The notes beneath the pieces are model-generated. The model did no database searches. It was not told the DNA's origin and worked only from the letters and a program-made list of their open reading frames with translations. Made by a program: the position numbers and the translations under genes. Below are positions 1 to 13,901 of a stretch of 64,000 nt of DNA, one piece after another (the stretch's first letter is position 1; the number at the start of each line of letters is the position of its first letter). This DNA is from Ashinkailepas kermadecensis (lineage: Eukaryota > Arthropoda > Thecostraca > Neolepadidae): positions 248,001 to 312,000 of the forward strand of contig JAOTOM010004791.1 in NCBI GenBank assembly GCA_034440615.1, in the 5' to 3' direction.

Positions 1-89
1 AGGTACAATGGTTTTAAAACGGTGACGATCGGGTCGGATTGGTCATACCAGCAGAAGGTGCCATTAGGAGCGCTGTATGAGCGGGACAT

Positions 90-3000
90 GAGGCGGGCTG
101 TGACAAGAGGTGGGCTGTGACAAGAGGCGGACTGTAACAAGAGGCGAGCTGTGACCAGGGTCGAGCTGTGAGGAGAGGCGGGCTGTGAAAAGAGGTGGGC
201 TGTGAAAAGAGGCGGGCTGTGACAAGAGGTGGGCTGTGACAAGAGGCGGGCTGTGACAAGAGGCGGGCGGTGACAAGAGGCGGGCTGTGACGAGAGGCGG
301 GCTGTGACGAGAGGCGGGCTGTGACAAGAGGTGGGCTGTGACAAGAGGCGGGCTGTGACAAGAGGCGGGCTGTGACGAGAGGCGGGCTGTGACAAGAGGC
401 GGGCTGTGACAAGAGGCGGGCTGTGACGAGAGGCGGGCTGTGACAAGAGGTGGGCTGTGACAAGAGGCGGGCTGTGACAAGAGGCGGGCTGTGACGAGAG
501 ACGGGCTGTGACAAGAGGCGGGCTGTGACGAGAGGCGGGCTGTGACGAGAGGCGGGCTGTGACAAGAGGTGGGCTGTGACAAGAGGCGGGCTGTGACAAG
601 AGGCGGACTGTGACAAGAGGCGGGCTGTGAGGAGAGGCGGGCTGTGACAAGAGGCAGGCTGTGACAAGAGGCGGGCTGTGACAAGAGGCGGGCTGTGACA
701 AGAGGCGGGCTATGAGGAGAGACGGGCTGTGACAAGAGGCGGGCTGTGACAAGAGGCGGGCTGTGACAAGGGGCGGGCTGTGAGGAGAGGCGAACTGTAA
801 GGAGAGGCGGGCTGTGACAAGAGGCGGGCTGTGAGGAGAGGCGGGCTGTGACAAGAGGCGGGCTGTGACAAGAGACGGGCTGTGACAAGAGGCGGGCTGT
901 GACAAGGGGCGGGCTGTGAGGAGAGGCGGGCTGTGACAAGAGGCGGGCTGTGACAAGAGACGGGCTGTGAGGAGAGGCGAACTGTAAGGAGAGGCGGGCT
1001 GTGACAAGAGGTGGGCTGTGACAAGAGGCGGGCTGTGAGGAGAGGCGGGCTGTGACAAGAGGCGGACTGTGACAAGAGGCGGGCTGTGACAAGAGGCGGG
1101 CTATGAGGAGAGACGGGCTGTGACAAGAGGCGGGCTGTGACAAGAGGCGGGCTGTGACAAGGGGCGAGCTGTGAGGAGAGGCGGGCTGTGACAAGAGGCG
1201 GGCTGTGACAAGAGACGGGCTGTGAGGAGAGGCGAACTGTAAGGAGAGGCGGGCTGTGACAAGAGGCGGGCTGTGAGGAGAGGCGGGCTGTGAAAAGAGG
1301 CGGGCTGTGACAAGAGACGGGCTGTGACAAGAGACGGGCTGTGACAAGGGGCGGGCTGTGAGGAGAGGCGGGCTGTGACAAGAGGCGGGCTGTGACAAGA
1401 GACGGGCTGTGAGGAGAGGCGAACTGTAAGGAGAGGCGGGCTGTGACAAGAGGCGGACTGTGACAAGATGCGAGCTGTAAGGAGAGGCGGGCTGTGAGGG
1501 GAGGCCGACTGTAAGGAGAGGCGGGCTGTGACAAGAGGCGGGCTGTGAGGAGAGGCGGGCTGTGAGGAGAGGCGGACTGTAAGGAGAGGCGGGCTGTGAC
1601 AAGAGGCGGGCTGTGAGGAGAGGCGGGCTGTGAGAAGAGGCGGGCTATGAGGAGAGGCGGGCTGTGAGGAGAGGCGGACTGTGACAAGAGGCAGGCTGTG
1701 ACAAGAGGCGGCTGTGACAAGAGGCGGGCTGTGACAATAGGCGGGCTGTGAGGAGAGGCGGGCTGTGAGGAGATGCGGGCTGTGAGGAGAGGCGGGCTGT
1801 GACAAGGGGCGGGCTGTGAGGAGAGGCGAACTGTAAAGAGAGGCGGGCTGTGACAAGAGGCGGGCTGTGAAAAGAGGCGGACTGTAAGGAGAGGCGGGCT
1901 GTGACAAGAGGTGGGCTGTGAGGAGAGGCGGGCTGTGACAAGAGGTGGACTGTAAGGAGAGGCGGGCTGTGACAAGATGCGGGCTGTGAGGAGAGGCGGG
2001 CTGTGAGGAGAGGCGGACTGTAAGGAGAGGCGGGCTGTGACAAGAGGCGGGCTGTGAGGAGAGGCGGGCTGTGAGGAGAGGCGGGCTGCGAGGAGAGGCG
2101 GGCTGTGACAAGAGGCTGGCTGTGAGGAGAGGCGGGCTGTGACAAGAGGCGGGCTGTGACAAGGGGCGGGCTGTGAGGAGAGGTGGACTGTAAGGAGAGG
2201 CGGGCTGTGACAGGAGGCGGGCTGTGAGGAGAGGCGAACTGTAAAGAGAGGCGGGCTGTGACAAGAGGCGGGCTGTGAAAAGAGGCGGACTGTAAGGAGA
2301 GGCGGGCTGTGACGGGCTGTGAGGAGAGGCGGACTGTGACAAGAGGCGGGCTGTGAGGAGAGGCGGGCTTTGACAAGAGGCAGGCTGAGAGAAAATGCGG
2401 GCTGTGACAAGGGGCGGGCTGCGAGGAGAGGCGGGCTGTGACAAGAGGCGGGCTGTGACAAGAGGCGGGCTGTGACAAGAGGCGGGCTGTGACAAGAGGC
2501 GGGCTGTGAGGAGAGGCGGGCTGTGAGAAGAGGCGGGCTGTGAGGAGAGGCGGGCTGTGACAAGAGGCGGGCTGTGACAAGAGACGGGCTGTGACAAGAA
2601 GCGAGCTGTAAGGAGAGGCGGGCTGTGAGGGGAGGCGGACTGTAAGGAGAGGCGGGCTGTGACAAGAGGCGGGCTGTGAGGAGAGGCGGGCTGTGAGGAG
2701 AGGCGGACTGTAAGGAGAGGCGGGCTGTGACAAGAGGTGGGCTGTGAGGAGAGGCGGGCTGTGACAAGAGGCGGACTGTAAGGAGAGGCGGGCTGTGACA
2801 AGATGTGGGCTGTGAGGAGAGGCGGGCTGTGAGGAGAGGCGGACTGTAAGGAGAGGCGGGCTGTGACAAGAGGCGGGCTGAGAGGAAAGGCGTGCTGTGA
2901 CAAGAGGCGGGCTGTGAGGAGAGGCGGGCTGTGAGGAGAGGCGGGCTGCGAGGAGAGGTGGGCTGTGACAAGAGGCGGGCTGTGAGGAGAGGCGGGCTGT

Positions 3001-6000
3001 GACAAGAGGCGGGCTGTGACAAGGGGCGGGCTGTGAGGAGAGGTGGACTGTAAGGAGAGGCGGGCTGTGACAAGAGGCGGGCTGTGAGGTGAGGCGAACT
3101 GTAAAGAGAGGCGGGCTGTGACAAGAGGCGGGCTGTGAAGAGAGGCGGACTGTAAGGAGAGGCGGGCTGTGACAAGAGGCGGGCTGTGACAAGGGGCGGG
3201 CTGTGACAAGGGGCGAGCTGTGAGGAGAGGCGGGCTGTGACAAGAGGCGGGCTGTGACAAGAGACGGGCTGTGAGGAGAGGCGAACTGTAAGGAGAGGCG
3301 GGCTGTGACAAGAGGCGGGCTGTGAGGAGAGGCGGGCTGTGACAAGAGGCGGGCTGTGACAAGAGGCGGGCTGTGACAAGAGGCGGGCTGTGACAAGGGG
3401 CGGGCTGTGAGGAGAGGCGGGCTGTGACAAGAGGCGGGCTGTGACAAGAGACGGGCTGTGAGGAGAGGCGAACTGTAAGGAGAGGCGGGCTGTGACAAGA
3501 GGTGGGCTGTGACAAGAGGCGGGCTGTGAGGAGAGGCGGGCTGTGAGGAGAGGCGGACTGTGACAAGAGGCGGGCTGTGACAAGAGGCGGGCTATGAGGA
3601 GAGACGGGCTGTGACAAGAGGCGGGCTGTGACAAGAGGCGGGCTGTGACAAGGGGCGAGCTGTGAGGAGAGGCGGGCTGTGACAAGAGGCGGGCTGTGAC
3701 AAGAGACGGGCTGTGAGGAGAGGCGAACTGTAAGGAGAGGCGGGCTGTGACAAGAGGCGGGCTGTGAGGAGAGGCGGGCTGTGAAAAGAGGCGGGCTGTG
3801 ACAAGAGACAGGCTGTGACAAGAGACGGGCTGTGACAAGGGGCGGGCTGTGAGGAGAGGCGGGCTGTGACAAGAGGCGGGCTGTGACAAGAGACGGGCTG
3901 TGAGGAGAGGCGAACTGTAAGGAGAGGCGGGCTGTGACAAGAGGCGGACTGTGACAAGATGCGAGCTGTAAGGAGAGGCGGGCTGTGAGGGGAGGCCGAC
4001 TGTAAGGAGAGGCGGGCTGTGACAAGAAGCGGGCTGTAAGGAGAGGCGGGCTGTGAGGAGAGGCGGGCTGTGAGGAGAGGCGGGCTGTGAGGAGAGGCGG
4101 GCTGTGAGGAGAGGCGGGCTGTGAGGAGAGGCGGGCTGTGAGGAGAGGCGGGCTGTGAGGAGAGGCGGACTGTGACAAGAGGCGGGCTGTGACAAGAGGC
4201 GGCTGTGACAAGAGGCGGGCTGTGACAATAGGCGGGCTGTGAGGAGAGGCGGGCTGTGAGGAGATGCGGGCTGTGAGGAGAGGCGGGCTGTGACAAGGGG
4301 CGGGCTGTGAGGAGAGGCGAACTGTAAAGAGAGGCGGGCTGTGACAAGAGGCGGGCTGTGAAAAGAGGCGGACTGTAAGGAGAGGCGGGCTGTGACAAGA
4401 GGTGGGCTGTGAGGAGAGGCGGGCTGTGACAAGAGGTGGACTGTCAGGAGAGGCGGGCTGTGACAAGATGCGGGCTGTGAGCAACGGCGGGCTGTGAGGA
4501 GAGGCGGACTGTAAGGAGAGGCGGGCTGTGACAAGAGGCGGGCTGTGAGGAGAGGCGGGCTGTGAGGAGAGGCGGGCTGTGAGGAGAGGCGGGCTGTGAC
4601 AAGAGGCGGGCTGTGAGGAGAGGCGGGCTGTGACAAGAGGCGGGCTGTGACAAGAGGCGGGCTGTGAGGAGAGGCGGACTGTAAGGAGAGGCGGGCTGTG
4701 ACAAGAGGCGGGCTGTGAGGAGAGGCGAACTGTAAAGAGAGGCGGGCTGTGACAAGAGGCGGGCTGTGAAAAGAGGCGGACTGTAAGGAGAGGCGGGCTG
4801 TGACGGGCTGTGAGGAGAGGCGGACTGTGACAAGAGGCGGGCTGTGAGGAGAGGCGGGCTTTGACAAGAGGCAGGCTGAGAGAAAATGCGGGCTGTGACA
4901 AGGGGCGGGCTGCGAGGAGAGGCGGGCTGTGACAAGAGGCGGGCTGTGACAAGAGGCGGGCTGTGGCAAGAGGTGGGCTGTGACAAGAGGCGGGCTGTGA
5001 GGAGAGGCGGGCTGTGACAAGAGGCGGGCTGTGAGGATAGGCGGGCTGTGACAAGAGGCGGGCTGTGACAAGAGACGGGCTGTGACAAGAAGCGAGCTGT
5101 AAGGAGAGGCGGGCTGTGAGGGGAGGCGGACTGTAAGGAGAGGCGGGCTGTGACAAGAGGCGGGCTGTGAGGAGAGGCGGGCTGTGAGGAGAGGCGGACT
5201 GTAAGGAGAGGCGGGCTGTGACAAGAGGTGGGCTGTGAGGAGAGGCGGGCTGTGACAAGAGGTGGACTGTAAGGAGAGGCGGGCTGTGACAAGATGCGGG
5301 CTGTGAGGAGAGGCGGGCTGTGAGGAGAGGCGGACTGTAAGGAGAGGCGGGCTGTGACAAGAGGCGGGCTGAGAGGAAAGGCGGGCTGTGACAAGAGGCG
5401 GGCTGTGAGGAGAGGCGGGCTGTGAGGAGAGGCGGGCTGTGAGGAGAGGCGGGCTGTGACAAGAGGCGGGCTGTGAGGAGAGGCGGGCTGTGACAAGAGG
5501 CGGGCTGTGACAAGGGGCGGGCTGTGAGGAGAGGTGGACTGTAAGGAGAGGCGGGCTGTGACAAGAGGCGGGCTGTGAGGTGAGGCGAACTGTAAAGAGA
5601 GGCGGGCTGTGACAAGAGGCGGGCTGTGAAAAGAGGCGGACTGTAAGGAGAGGCGGGCTGTGACAAGAGGCGGGCTGTGACAAGGGGCGGGCTGTGAGGA
5701 GAGGTGGACTGTAAGGAGAGGCGGGCTGTGACAAGAGGCGGGCTGTGAGGAGAGGCGAACTGTAAAGAGAGGCGGGCTGTGACAAGAGGCGGGCTGTGAA
5801 GAGAGGCGGACTGTAAGGAGAGGCGGGCTGTGACAAGAGGCGGGCTGTGAGGAGAGGCGGGCTGTGAGGAGAGGCGGGCTGTGAGGAGAGGCGGGCTGTG
5901 AGGAGAGGCGGGCTGTGACAAGAGGCGGGCTGTGACAAGAGGCGGGCTTTGACAAGAGGCAGGCTGAGAGGAAATGCGGGCTGTGACAAGAGGCGGGCTG

Positions 6001-6457
6001 TGAGGAGAGGCGGGCTGTGAGGAGAGGCGGGCTGTGAGGAGAGGCGGGCTGTGAGGAGAGGCGGGCTGTGACAAGAGGCGGGCTGTGACAAGAGGCGGGC
6101 TTTGACAAGAGGCAGGCTGAGAGGAAATGCGGGCTGTGACAAGGGGCGGGCTGTGAGGAGAGGCGGGCTGTGACAAGAGGCGGGCTGTGACAAGGGGCGG
6201 GCTGTGAGGAGAGGCGGACTGTGAGGAGAGGCGGGCTGTAAGGAGAGGCGGGCTGTGACAAGAAGCGGGCTGTGAGGAAAGGCGGGCTGTGACAAGAGGT
6301 GGGCTGTGACAAGGGGCGGGCTGTGAGGAAAGGCGAGCTGTGACAAGGGGCGGGCTATGACAAGAGGCGGGCTGTGAGGAGAGGCGGGCTGTGACAAGAG
6401 GCGGGCTGTGAGGAGAGGCGGGCTGTGACAAGAGGCGGGCTGTGACAAGAGGCTGTG
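90..6457. repeat. 17-bp minisatellite array, about 370 copies
   Basis: Tandem array with unit gacaagaggcgggctgt and the common variants gaggagaggcgggctgt and aaggagaggcggactgt. The plus strand is strongly purine-rich. Because 17 is not a multiple of three, every antisense frame reads the same 17-residue period, and no minus-strand frame meets a stop for kilobases. That explains antisense frames of 2,030, 1,832, 622 and 617 codons; I do not regard them as genes. A few units have small indels, for example near 1700, 2311 and 4802. Confidence 0.97.
840..5600. repeat. 2,491-bp higher-order duplication inside the 17-bp array
   Basis: Rare variant units recur at an identical offset of 2,491 bp: 961 and 3452; the ctatgagg variant at 1101 and 3592; gacaatag at 1733 and 4224; the short gacgggctgt unit at 2311 and 4802; gagaggaaag at 2880 and 5371; gaggtgagg at 3087 and 5578. 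The offset becomes 2,661 at 3137/5798, which implies about ten extra units (170 bp) in the second copy. The blocks are roughly 840-3330 and 3331-5820. Confidence 0.9.
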
Positions 6458-6975
6458 CTGCCGGCACAGGACCAGGCAACATACCGTTGTTAACAGGGGA
6501 CGATGGTGGCGTGGTCTCGGCCACTGCAGGTAGGGCGACGTCGCGGGCATCGGCACCATTAGTGACGCTGCACTCTGCATAGGAAGAACGGCCACACAAT
6601 CCTTGCTTGGAGCAATGAATACGAGTACTTCAGAGGGAACAAAAACTGCTATTAAAGCTGGTAAAAAAAACAAAATGATAAGGGAAAGAAGACAACACTG
6701 AGTGACGGCAGCAAGACTTGAAATACCATAAAAACGGTTACGAGCATTTCTCGGAAGCGAGACGGTCGGATAATGGGTCTGGGCGGGACAGATCATCACC
6801 ACGTTTTTCGTCTAGAAACGTGAGTAGAATCGCTGTGATTCTTTGCGCCAAACACAGGGGAGCAGCCGAGGGGGTTGAGGGCGGGTGCCCCCTTCTTGGG
6901 TTCTTACTGGAAAATCATGGCGAAGATAAAAAGGTCAACAACACTTTTTACGGCCACCGAGTCTGTTGTCGGGCC
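6458..6975. other. Unique sequence without recognisable gene
   Basis: Mixed-composition DNA between two tandem arrays. A 111-codon plus frame (6718-7053) runs into the next repeat and has no recognisable domain. Nothing else was seen. Confidence 0.6.
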
Positions 6976-7440
6976 GCTAAGAACGTTTGCGAGCCCTTAC
7001 GAACGCTTACGAGCTCCAATGAACGTCTGCGGACACTTTTGAACGTCTATTGACCTTGCGAACGTCCATGGGACTTTACGAAGACCTACTGGCTCTATCG
7101 AGCATGTACGGACCATTGCGAACGTCTACAGCTCCGTGCGAATGTATGCGGTGCTCACAGACTCGTACGAGCCCTTACGACCGTCTGCGGGCCCTTGCAA
7201 AAGTGTATGGGCTCTGACGAATGTCTACGGACCCTTACGGACGCCCACGGGCTATAGCAAACGTCTACGTACATTTGCGAATGCTTGCGGGCTCCCGCGA
7301 ACGTGTACGGATCCTTGCGAGCGTCCACGAACCATTGCGGACGTGCATAGGCCCTTGCGAACGTCTACAAGCCATTACGAACGTTTAGTGACCCTTGTGA
7401 ACGCATGCGGGCGTATGAGAGCGACTACTACCTACAAGCG
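6976..7440. repeat. Degenerate ~20-bp minisatellite, about 23 copies
   Basis: Diverged tandem units around cgaacgtctacggaccctta, with constant elements gaacgt and a pyrimidine-rich cccttgc or cccttac. The period is about 20 to 21 bp. It is much older or less homogenised than the neighbouring 17-bp array. Two 111-codon frames across it translate the repeat and are not called. Confidence 0.85.
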
Positions 7441-8319
7441 TTTACTTATCCCTTACCGAATACTGAATTGACGCCCTTTCCAATGACGTTTTGGCATCCA
7501 GTGTCTAAATGCATGCTTAAACGGTCTGCATTCCTGATTTAGGAATACATTGTCATGCTTACTTTCAGTGGTGAGGAGGGACTGGATCCACCGATAGGCG
7601 CTCCCAATAACGATTTGGCATATTACAAATATCAGGTAAAATACTAGCCCCTTCGAAATAAAATGGAGGAGAGCCGGAGACTTTCAAATTTGCGGGGGGT
7701 ATTTTGGGATCCATTCTCAAAATCCACCCTCTCTTTGGACAATTCCTGGCTAAGTCCCTGACCGAGCAGAGATCGCTATTGCAACCTATGCATTTAGCCC
7801 TAAAAATAATTGTTGTCGTTGTTGCTGTCGTTTTTGCTATGACTAAGCCTTTGCTCCAACTATTTCTTCGTATATTACGGAGAGTAGCCTCGCGTGGACT
7901 TCATCCTCGCTCATAATTGAGGGGTTTCTTACGCTTATTGTTTTTGGTCGGTGGAACATCGGATGAATCCAATGCCTCCTGAGGTGGGTCCGATTCAGAG
8001 CCAGGTTAGATCCGTGGCGAGGGACTCGATGCCGGTCAATCGATCCAGCTTGACTACTCCCCCACCGCTGATATTCGAACCTCTACTGGCATGCGCCCGC
8101 ATTGCTGACCTAAGTCGATGGTTGGGGATTCGCGTCTACGGACGGTAAGGAACATGAGTGCGGGGATAGCTTTTGCCTAGTCAAGAGGTTGATGTCGAAA
8201 AGTCAACGTGAACCCCGGGAACGATGCGTTATAACCCTATAACTGCATCAAGCCGGAATTCCACCCATCTGCTAAAGCGGATTAACTTCTTGATCACTTA
8301 ACGTTGTTGATTATTGTAG

Positions 8320-8322
<3 letters not shown>
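7441..8322. other. Unique sequence without recognisable gene
   Basis: No repeat, RNA gene or protein domain was recognised. Short plus frames of 70 and 65 codons (7704-7916, 7951-8148) show no family features. Confidence 0.6.
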
Positions 8323-10239
<1,917 letters not shown>

Positions 10240-10612
10240 TCTTTCCTTGGCGGAGGCTTGCGCATTTTACGGCAACACTTGAGGCCTGTTTGCAGAGAGA
10301 AAACGACAACTGGGAAGCAGAGACGTCCACAAGGGGAGGAACTGGGGGCATATTCCCCCATGGAAGGTGGTGGCCCTCCAGCCGGGAAAAGGCGCCCTTT
10401 TGGGAAGGCTCGAGTGCATCTGTCTCGAATGTTTCAGCCGGGGGTGCCCCTCTGAAAGGAAAAGGGCGTCCCCTTGGAAGAAAAAGCACCCTCCCCTTGA
10501 ATTTTTCAGGTAGAGGCACCCTTCCAATGGCAAAGGTTCCCATTCAGATACTTTTGCAGTGGCACCCCTCAGGAGACATGTGCCCCCATTACAATTCCCG
10601 GATCCGCCCCTG
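10240..10612 (+). mobile_element. Dispersed non-autonomous element, copy 1
   Basis: The segment shares blocks, in the same order, with 54770-55109: ctcgagtgcatctg followed about 10 bases later by ttcagccg, C-rich tracts, and the terminal sequence attcccggatccgcc then ctg at 10595-10612. The opposite strand of that terminus reads CAG-GGGCGGATCCGGG, which I associate with ends of non-autonomous DNA transposons in animals. No coding capacity is seen. The left boundary and any target duplication are uncertain. Confidence 0.5.
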
Positions 10613-11117
10613 CAGAGAAACCGCTAGCACATGCTCCCGATAAATATGTAGTTAGCATGTTCACTCTCGGGATACTCTATAGTTCGATTAAAAATTGCTA
10701 TGACAATGCAATAGGATGTCCTGATCCGCAAACCGGCACCATGGTTAATCAGTTGTAGCCAGTTGTAATCAGTAAATGGTAAACAAATCCTACAATCCGA
10801 TAGGTACTTAACCAGGATAAATATATCTGGTTCTGACCCGTACACTCATTGCTTGTGAACAGAAAGTGATGATATATTACTAGCTTTCTGTTATAGCCAT
10901 ACCAGCGATTTTATATATGACATAAGCAGAACTCTGAACATCGGCTGGAACATCACCGTATGCCCTGGGGTGGATGCTGCAGACAGAAAAGCTAAAAATG
11001 ACCACAAGTGCAACTACAGCGCTGTCCAACATTGCCACCAAGCAGTTCAACACCAGCTCTCAGTCATGGCCTTTCCCATCGGCTTTCCACAGGTCGCGAC
11101 GAGCCTGCCTGCACCTA
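10613..11117. other. Unique sequence without recognisable gene
   Basis: AT-rich to about 10920, then mixed. Nothing recognised on either strand. Confidence 0.6.
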
Positions 11118-11342
11118 CGCGTACGCCATCAGCTGACGTACGCCATCAGCTGGCGTACGCCATCAGCTGACGTACGCCATCAGCTGACGTACGCCATGAG
11201 CTGACGTACGCCATCAGCTGACGTACGCCATCAGCTGACGTACGCCATCAGCTGACGTAGGCCATCAGCTGACGTACGCCATCAGCTGACGTACGCCATC
11301 AGCTGACGTACGCCATCAGCTGACGTACGCCATCAGCTGACG
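11118..11342. repeat. 17-bp minisatellite (tacgccatcagctgacg), ~13 copies
   Basis: Near-identical units, each containing the palindromes CGTACG and CAGCTG, so every unit carries an E-box-like CAGCTG and a TGACGT half-site. The unit is unrelated in sequence to the 17-bp array at 90-6457. It abuts a CpG-dense segment on its right. Confidence 0.96.
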
Positions 11343-11840
11343 CGGAGAGAGCGGTGGCCACCGCTGGAGGTGCCAGGCGTCCCTGCGGCGCCGTGTGGCG
11401 GCCGTCAACGTCAGGCATCGGCCGGCGTCGGCGCGTGTTGACCCACCCGGTAATCTATCCATGGTAACGGCCGCCAGCGGCCATCCAGGCGTCTTACCTG
11501 CACGTGAGGCAGGAATTTACGGCCCGTTAACAGTGCTATCGCACCACGACGGCGGCGCCTGTGACCCGGCGCTGACCCAGCGTGCGCTACGCCGCCGTCC
11601 GCCCGTCACGTGACCCAGCCGGGGCGGGTCGGTGTCGGCGCGAGTGGCCGAGTATTGGTAGCACAGTCGGGTGGTTCAGTGTGGAGAATCCGACAACAGC
11701 CGTCATCAGAGCGGCCGCTGGGGGGGGCGGCAGCTGCTGCATGCCCTTCAGCTGCGCTTCTGGCTCGGCGGGGTCACCAGGGATCAGGAGGTCGGCGACC
11801 CCGTCTTCGTTCCGTGTGAGCTCTCAATCAAGCTGTTTTG
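11343..11840. other. CpG-dense GC-rich segment
   Basis: GC-rich stretch with many CpG dinucleotides, beginning where the 17-bp array ends. No convincing coding frame: the 72- to 92-codon frames overlap one another and match no family I know. It could be a promoter-like island or a GC-rich repeat. Confidence 0.45.
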
Positions 11841-12370
11841 ACATGAGATCCGCACGGTAGTCTGTCAGCATCCATATTTGGCCACCGGCTCAGGTTTTCA
11901 CCTACTCATGGCATCATGTCACCCCCACCCCCACCCCCCCCACCTGCCGGATTTCCGCCACCGGCACTTCGCTCTCGTAACTCAGCGTCCACGTGTCTCC
12001 GCTAGTCTCAGCTCCACCTACATCTGGAGCATGCTCCCCAGTGTCGACATGTCCTCACCAGCCCTCGGATGTACATGTAGGCAGGTACGCCGGCCGAACA
12101 TAGCGGTGAAAATGCAGCATTGACAGTAGAACTTACCCGACGGTGCCTGCTGTGTCTGCACTGCGCTCTCGGAAAGTCCACTGATGCTATGAACATCATT
12201 AATTATCGTAGCCCCAGAAGAGAACAATCGGTGTAGACCTACCTGTTCGCAAATTTGCCTGCGCATGCACCATTACTATATTTCCGAACATAAATTATAT
12301 GGATAAATGACAGTGGTAAAACAAGATGCAATAAACCCTGGCATGCAATTCACACTGGTATGTCCCAAAA
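11841..12370. other. Unique sequence without recognisable gene
   Basis: Mixed composition with a C-rich run at about 11921-11945. No gene or structural element recognised. Confidence 0.6.
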
Positions 12371-12573
12371 CGGCGGGTCGTCTGCCGCGACAAGCAGTGT
12401 TGATCCCAACACGACGGGTCGTCTGCCGCGACAAGCAGTGTTGATCCCAACACGACGGGTCGTCTGCCGCGACAAGCAGTGTTGATCCCAACACGACGGG
12501 TCGTCTGCCGCGACAAGCAGTGTTGATCCCAACACGACGGGTCGTCTGCCGCGACAAGCAGTGTTTCAACACG
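12371..12573. repeat. 41-bp minisatellite, five copies
   Basis: Units begin cgacgggtcgtctgccgcga at 12371, 12412, 12453, 12494 and 12535, and are nearly identical. Overlapping minus frames of 61 to 98 codons translate the repeat and are not called. Confidence 0.97.
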
Positions 12574-12945
12574 ACCGCCTCATGATGGTCGTCGCCATGT
12601 TGGGTGCAACATTAATAAGGCACTCAAGATTCGACACCCGAACTGGACGTTAAAGTGCGGCTCCTTGACGGGACTTTCATTCGGCAAATAACTACAGTTT
12701 GCTTGACTTACTGGCATACTGCCAGTGGAAAGCATTGCCCCATTAGAGTATTCTTTATTGGCGCCGACTGTTACGATAAGCTTGGTGCAGCACAGGTACT
12801 TAGGGCGCAGTGTCTGCACATGGGTTGAGGAGAAACGAACGACTATATGAATTCCTGCCGCCATCAGCCGTATACCAACTTCCAACTTCAAAGGACATCA
12901 CGAAACAATTCAAGATTCATAGGCGACTTGGGCGCTGTTGGCACC
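12574..12945. other. Unique sequence without recognisable gene
   Basis: No feature recognised on either strand. Confidence 0.6.
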
Positions 12946-13400
12946 AGGACCGCGGCGGCGACTCCCCCCCCCCTCCCCCCGCCGCTCCGCCGCCCCCCCC
13001 GCTCCTTCGGGCCGTTTTTTTTTGACTGCCGCCGGTGCCGCGTCACTGCCGCCGCCGACCAGGAGGCTCCGGCGCGCTGTATTCTGAGCTGCCGCCGACC
13101 GGGAGGCTTCGGCGCGCTGTATTCTGCCCCCCAGGAGGCCCCGGCGCCCTTTTTTTTGAGCTGCCCCCGACCAGGGGGCCGGGCCGGGTTTTCTTGGTCG
13201 TTTTAGCTGCCGCCGACCAGGAGGCTCCGGCGCGCTGTATTCTAAGCTGCCGCCGACCAGGAGGCTCCGCGTGCCGAGCGACCGTTAGTCAAGCGGACGG
13301 CTCTTTTTTGGCGCTGCCACGTAAACAACTCAATATCGGTGTCGGTGTCGGTCCCTGTATCGACGTTGTCGACGCCTGGGGACATCGTCGGCGACGACGG
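12946..13400. repeat. CpG-dense segment with imperfect 40-bp repeats
   Basis: C-rich runs at 12965-13003, then imperfect repeats of about 40 bp starting gccgccgaccaggaggctcc near 13048, 13091, 13210 and 13250. Diverged or truncated copies with T-runs lie between. It resembles the other CpG-dense segments in composition. Confidence 0.75.
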
Positions 13401-13831
13401 CTCTAGTTGGCAGTTATTCACGTGCTGCGGTCGTTACATTTTCCTGGAAGAAGGCCGTGTTCCGGGAGCTGCAAATGCCGCACGGTGTGCTGTACTGCAT
13501 CCTCCTGACAGGTGCAGTTCCCAAGGTATCAGAAGCGGTCAGCAGCAGCGTCACCCAACGCCAATTACAAATATGTGGAATTTCGAGAGGAGGATACAGT
13601 GTCCCATGTCATCAACATTCCCAAATGAAATGGCGTAAAAATTAATGGAATTGACCAATCATTAACAAGTGCAAAACGCTGTGAGTATGTCTGAGGATAT
13701 GACCAGCTTAAACTCGACTGACGTCTGACGATGCCAATCAATACCAATAGTTTCATAAATTTAACGGTAAGTCGATCACGATGCATGTAAGAAGAGAGAC
13801 TCAGCTCACTTTCGCAACACACATACACATA

Positions 13832-13833
<2 letters not shown>
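13401..13833. other. Unique sequence without recognisable gene
   Basis: No gene, RNA or repeat recognised. Confidence 0.6.

Positions 13834-13897
<64 letters not shown>
13834..13897. repeat. (GT)n microsatellite
   Basis: About 32 uninterrupted GT dinucleotides. Confidence 0.98.

Positions 13898-13901
<4 letters not shown>

Noticed and set aside
710..6802. 2,030-codon antisense reading frame
   Set aside because: It is a translation of the 17-bp satellite; all three antisense frames are open with the same 17-residue period, and its non-repeat tail has no domain.
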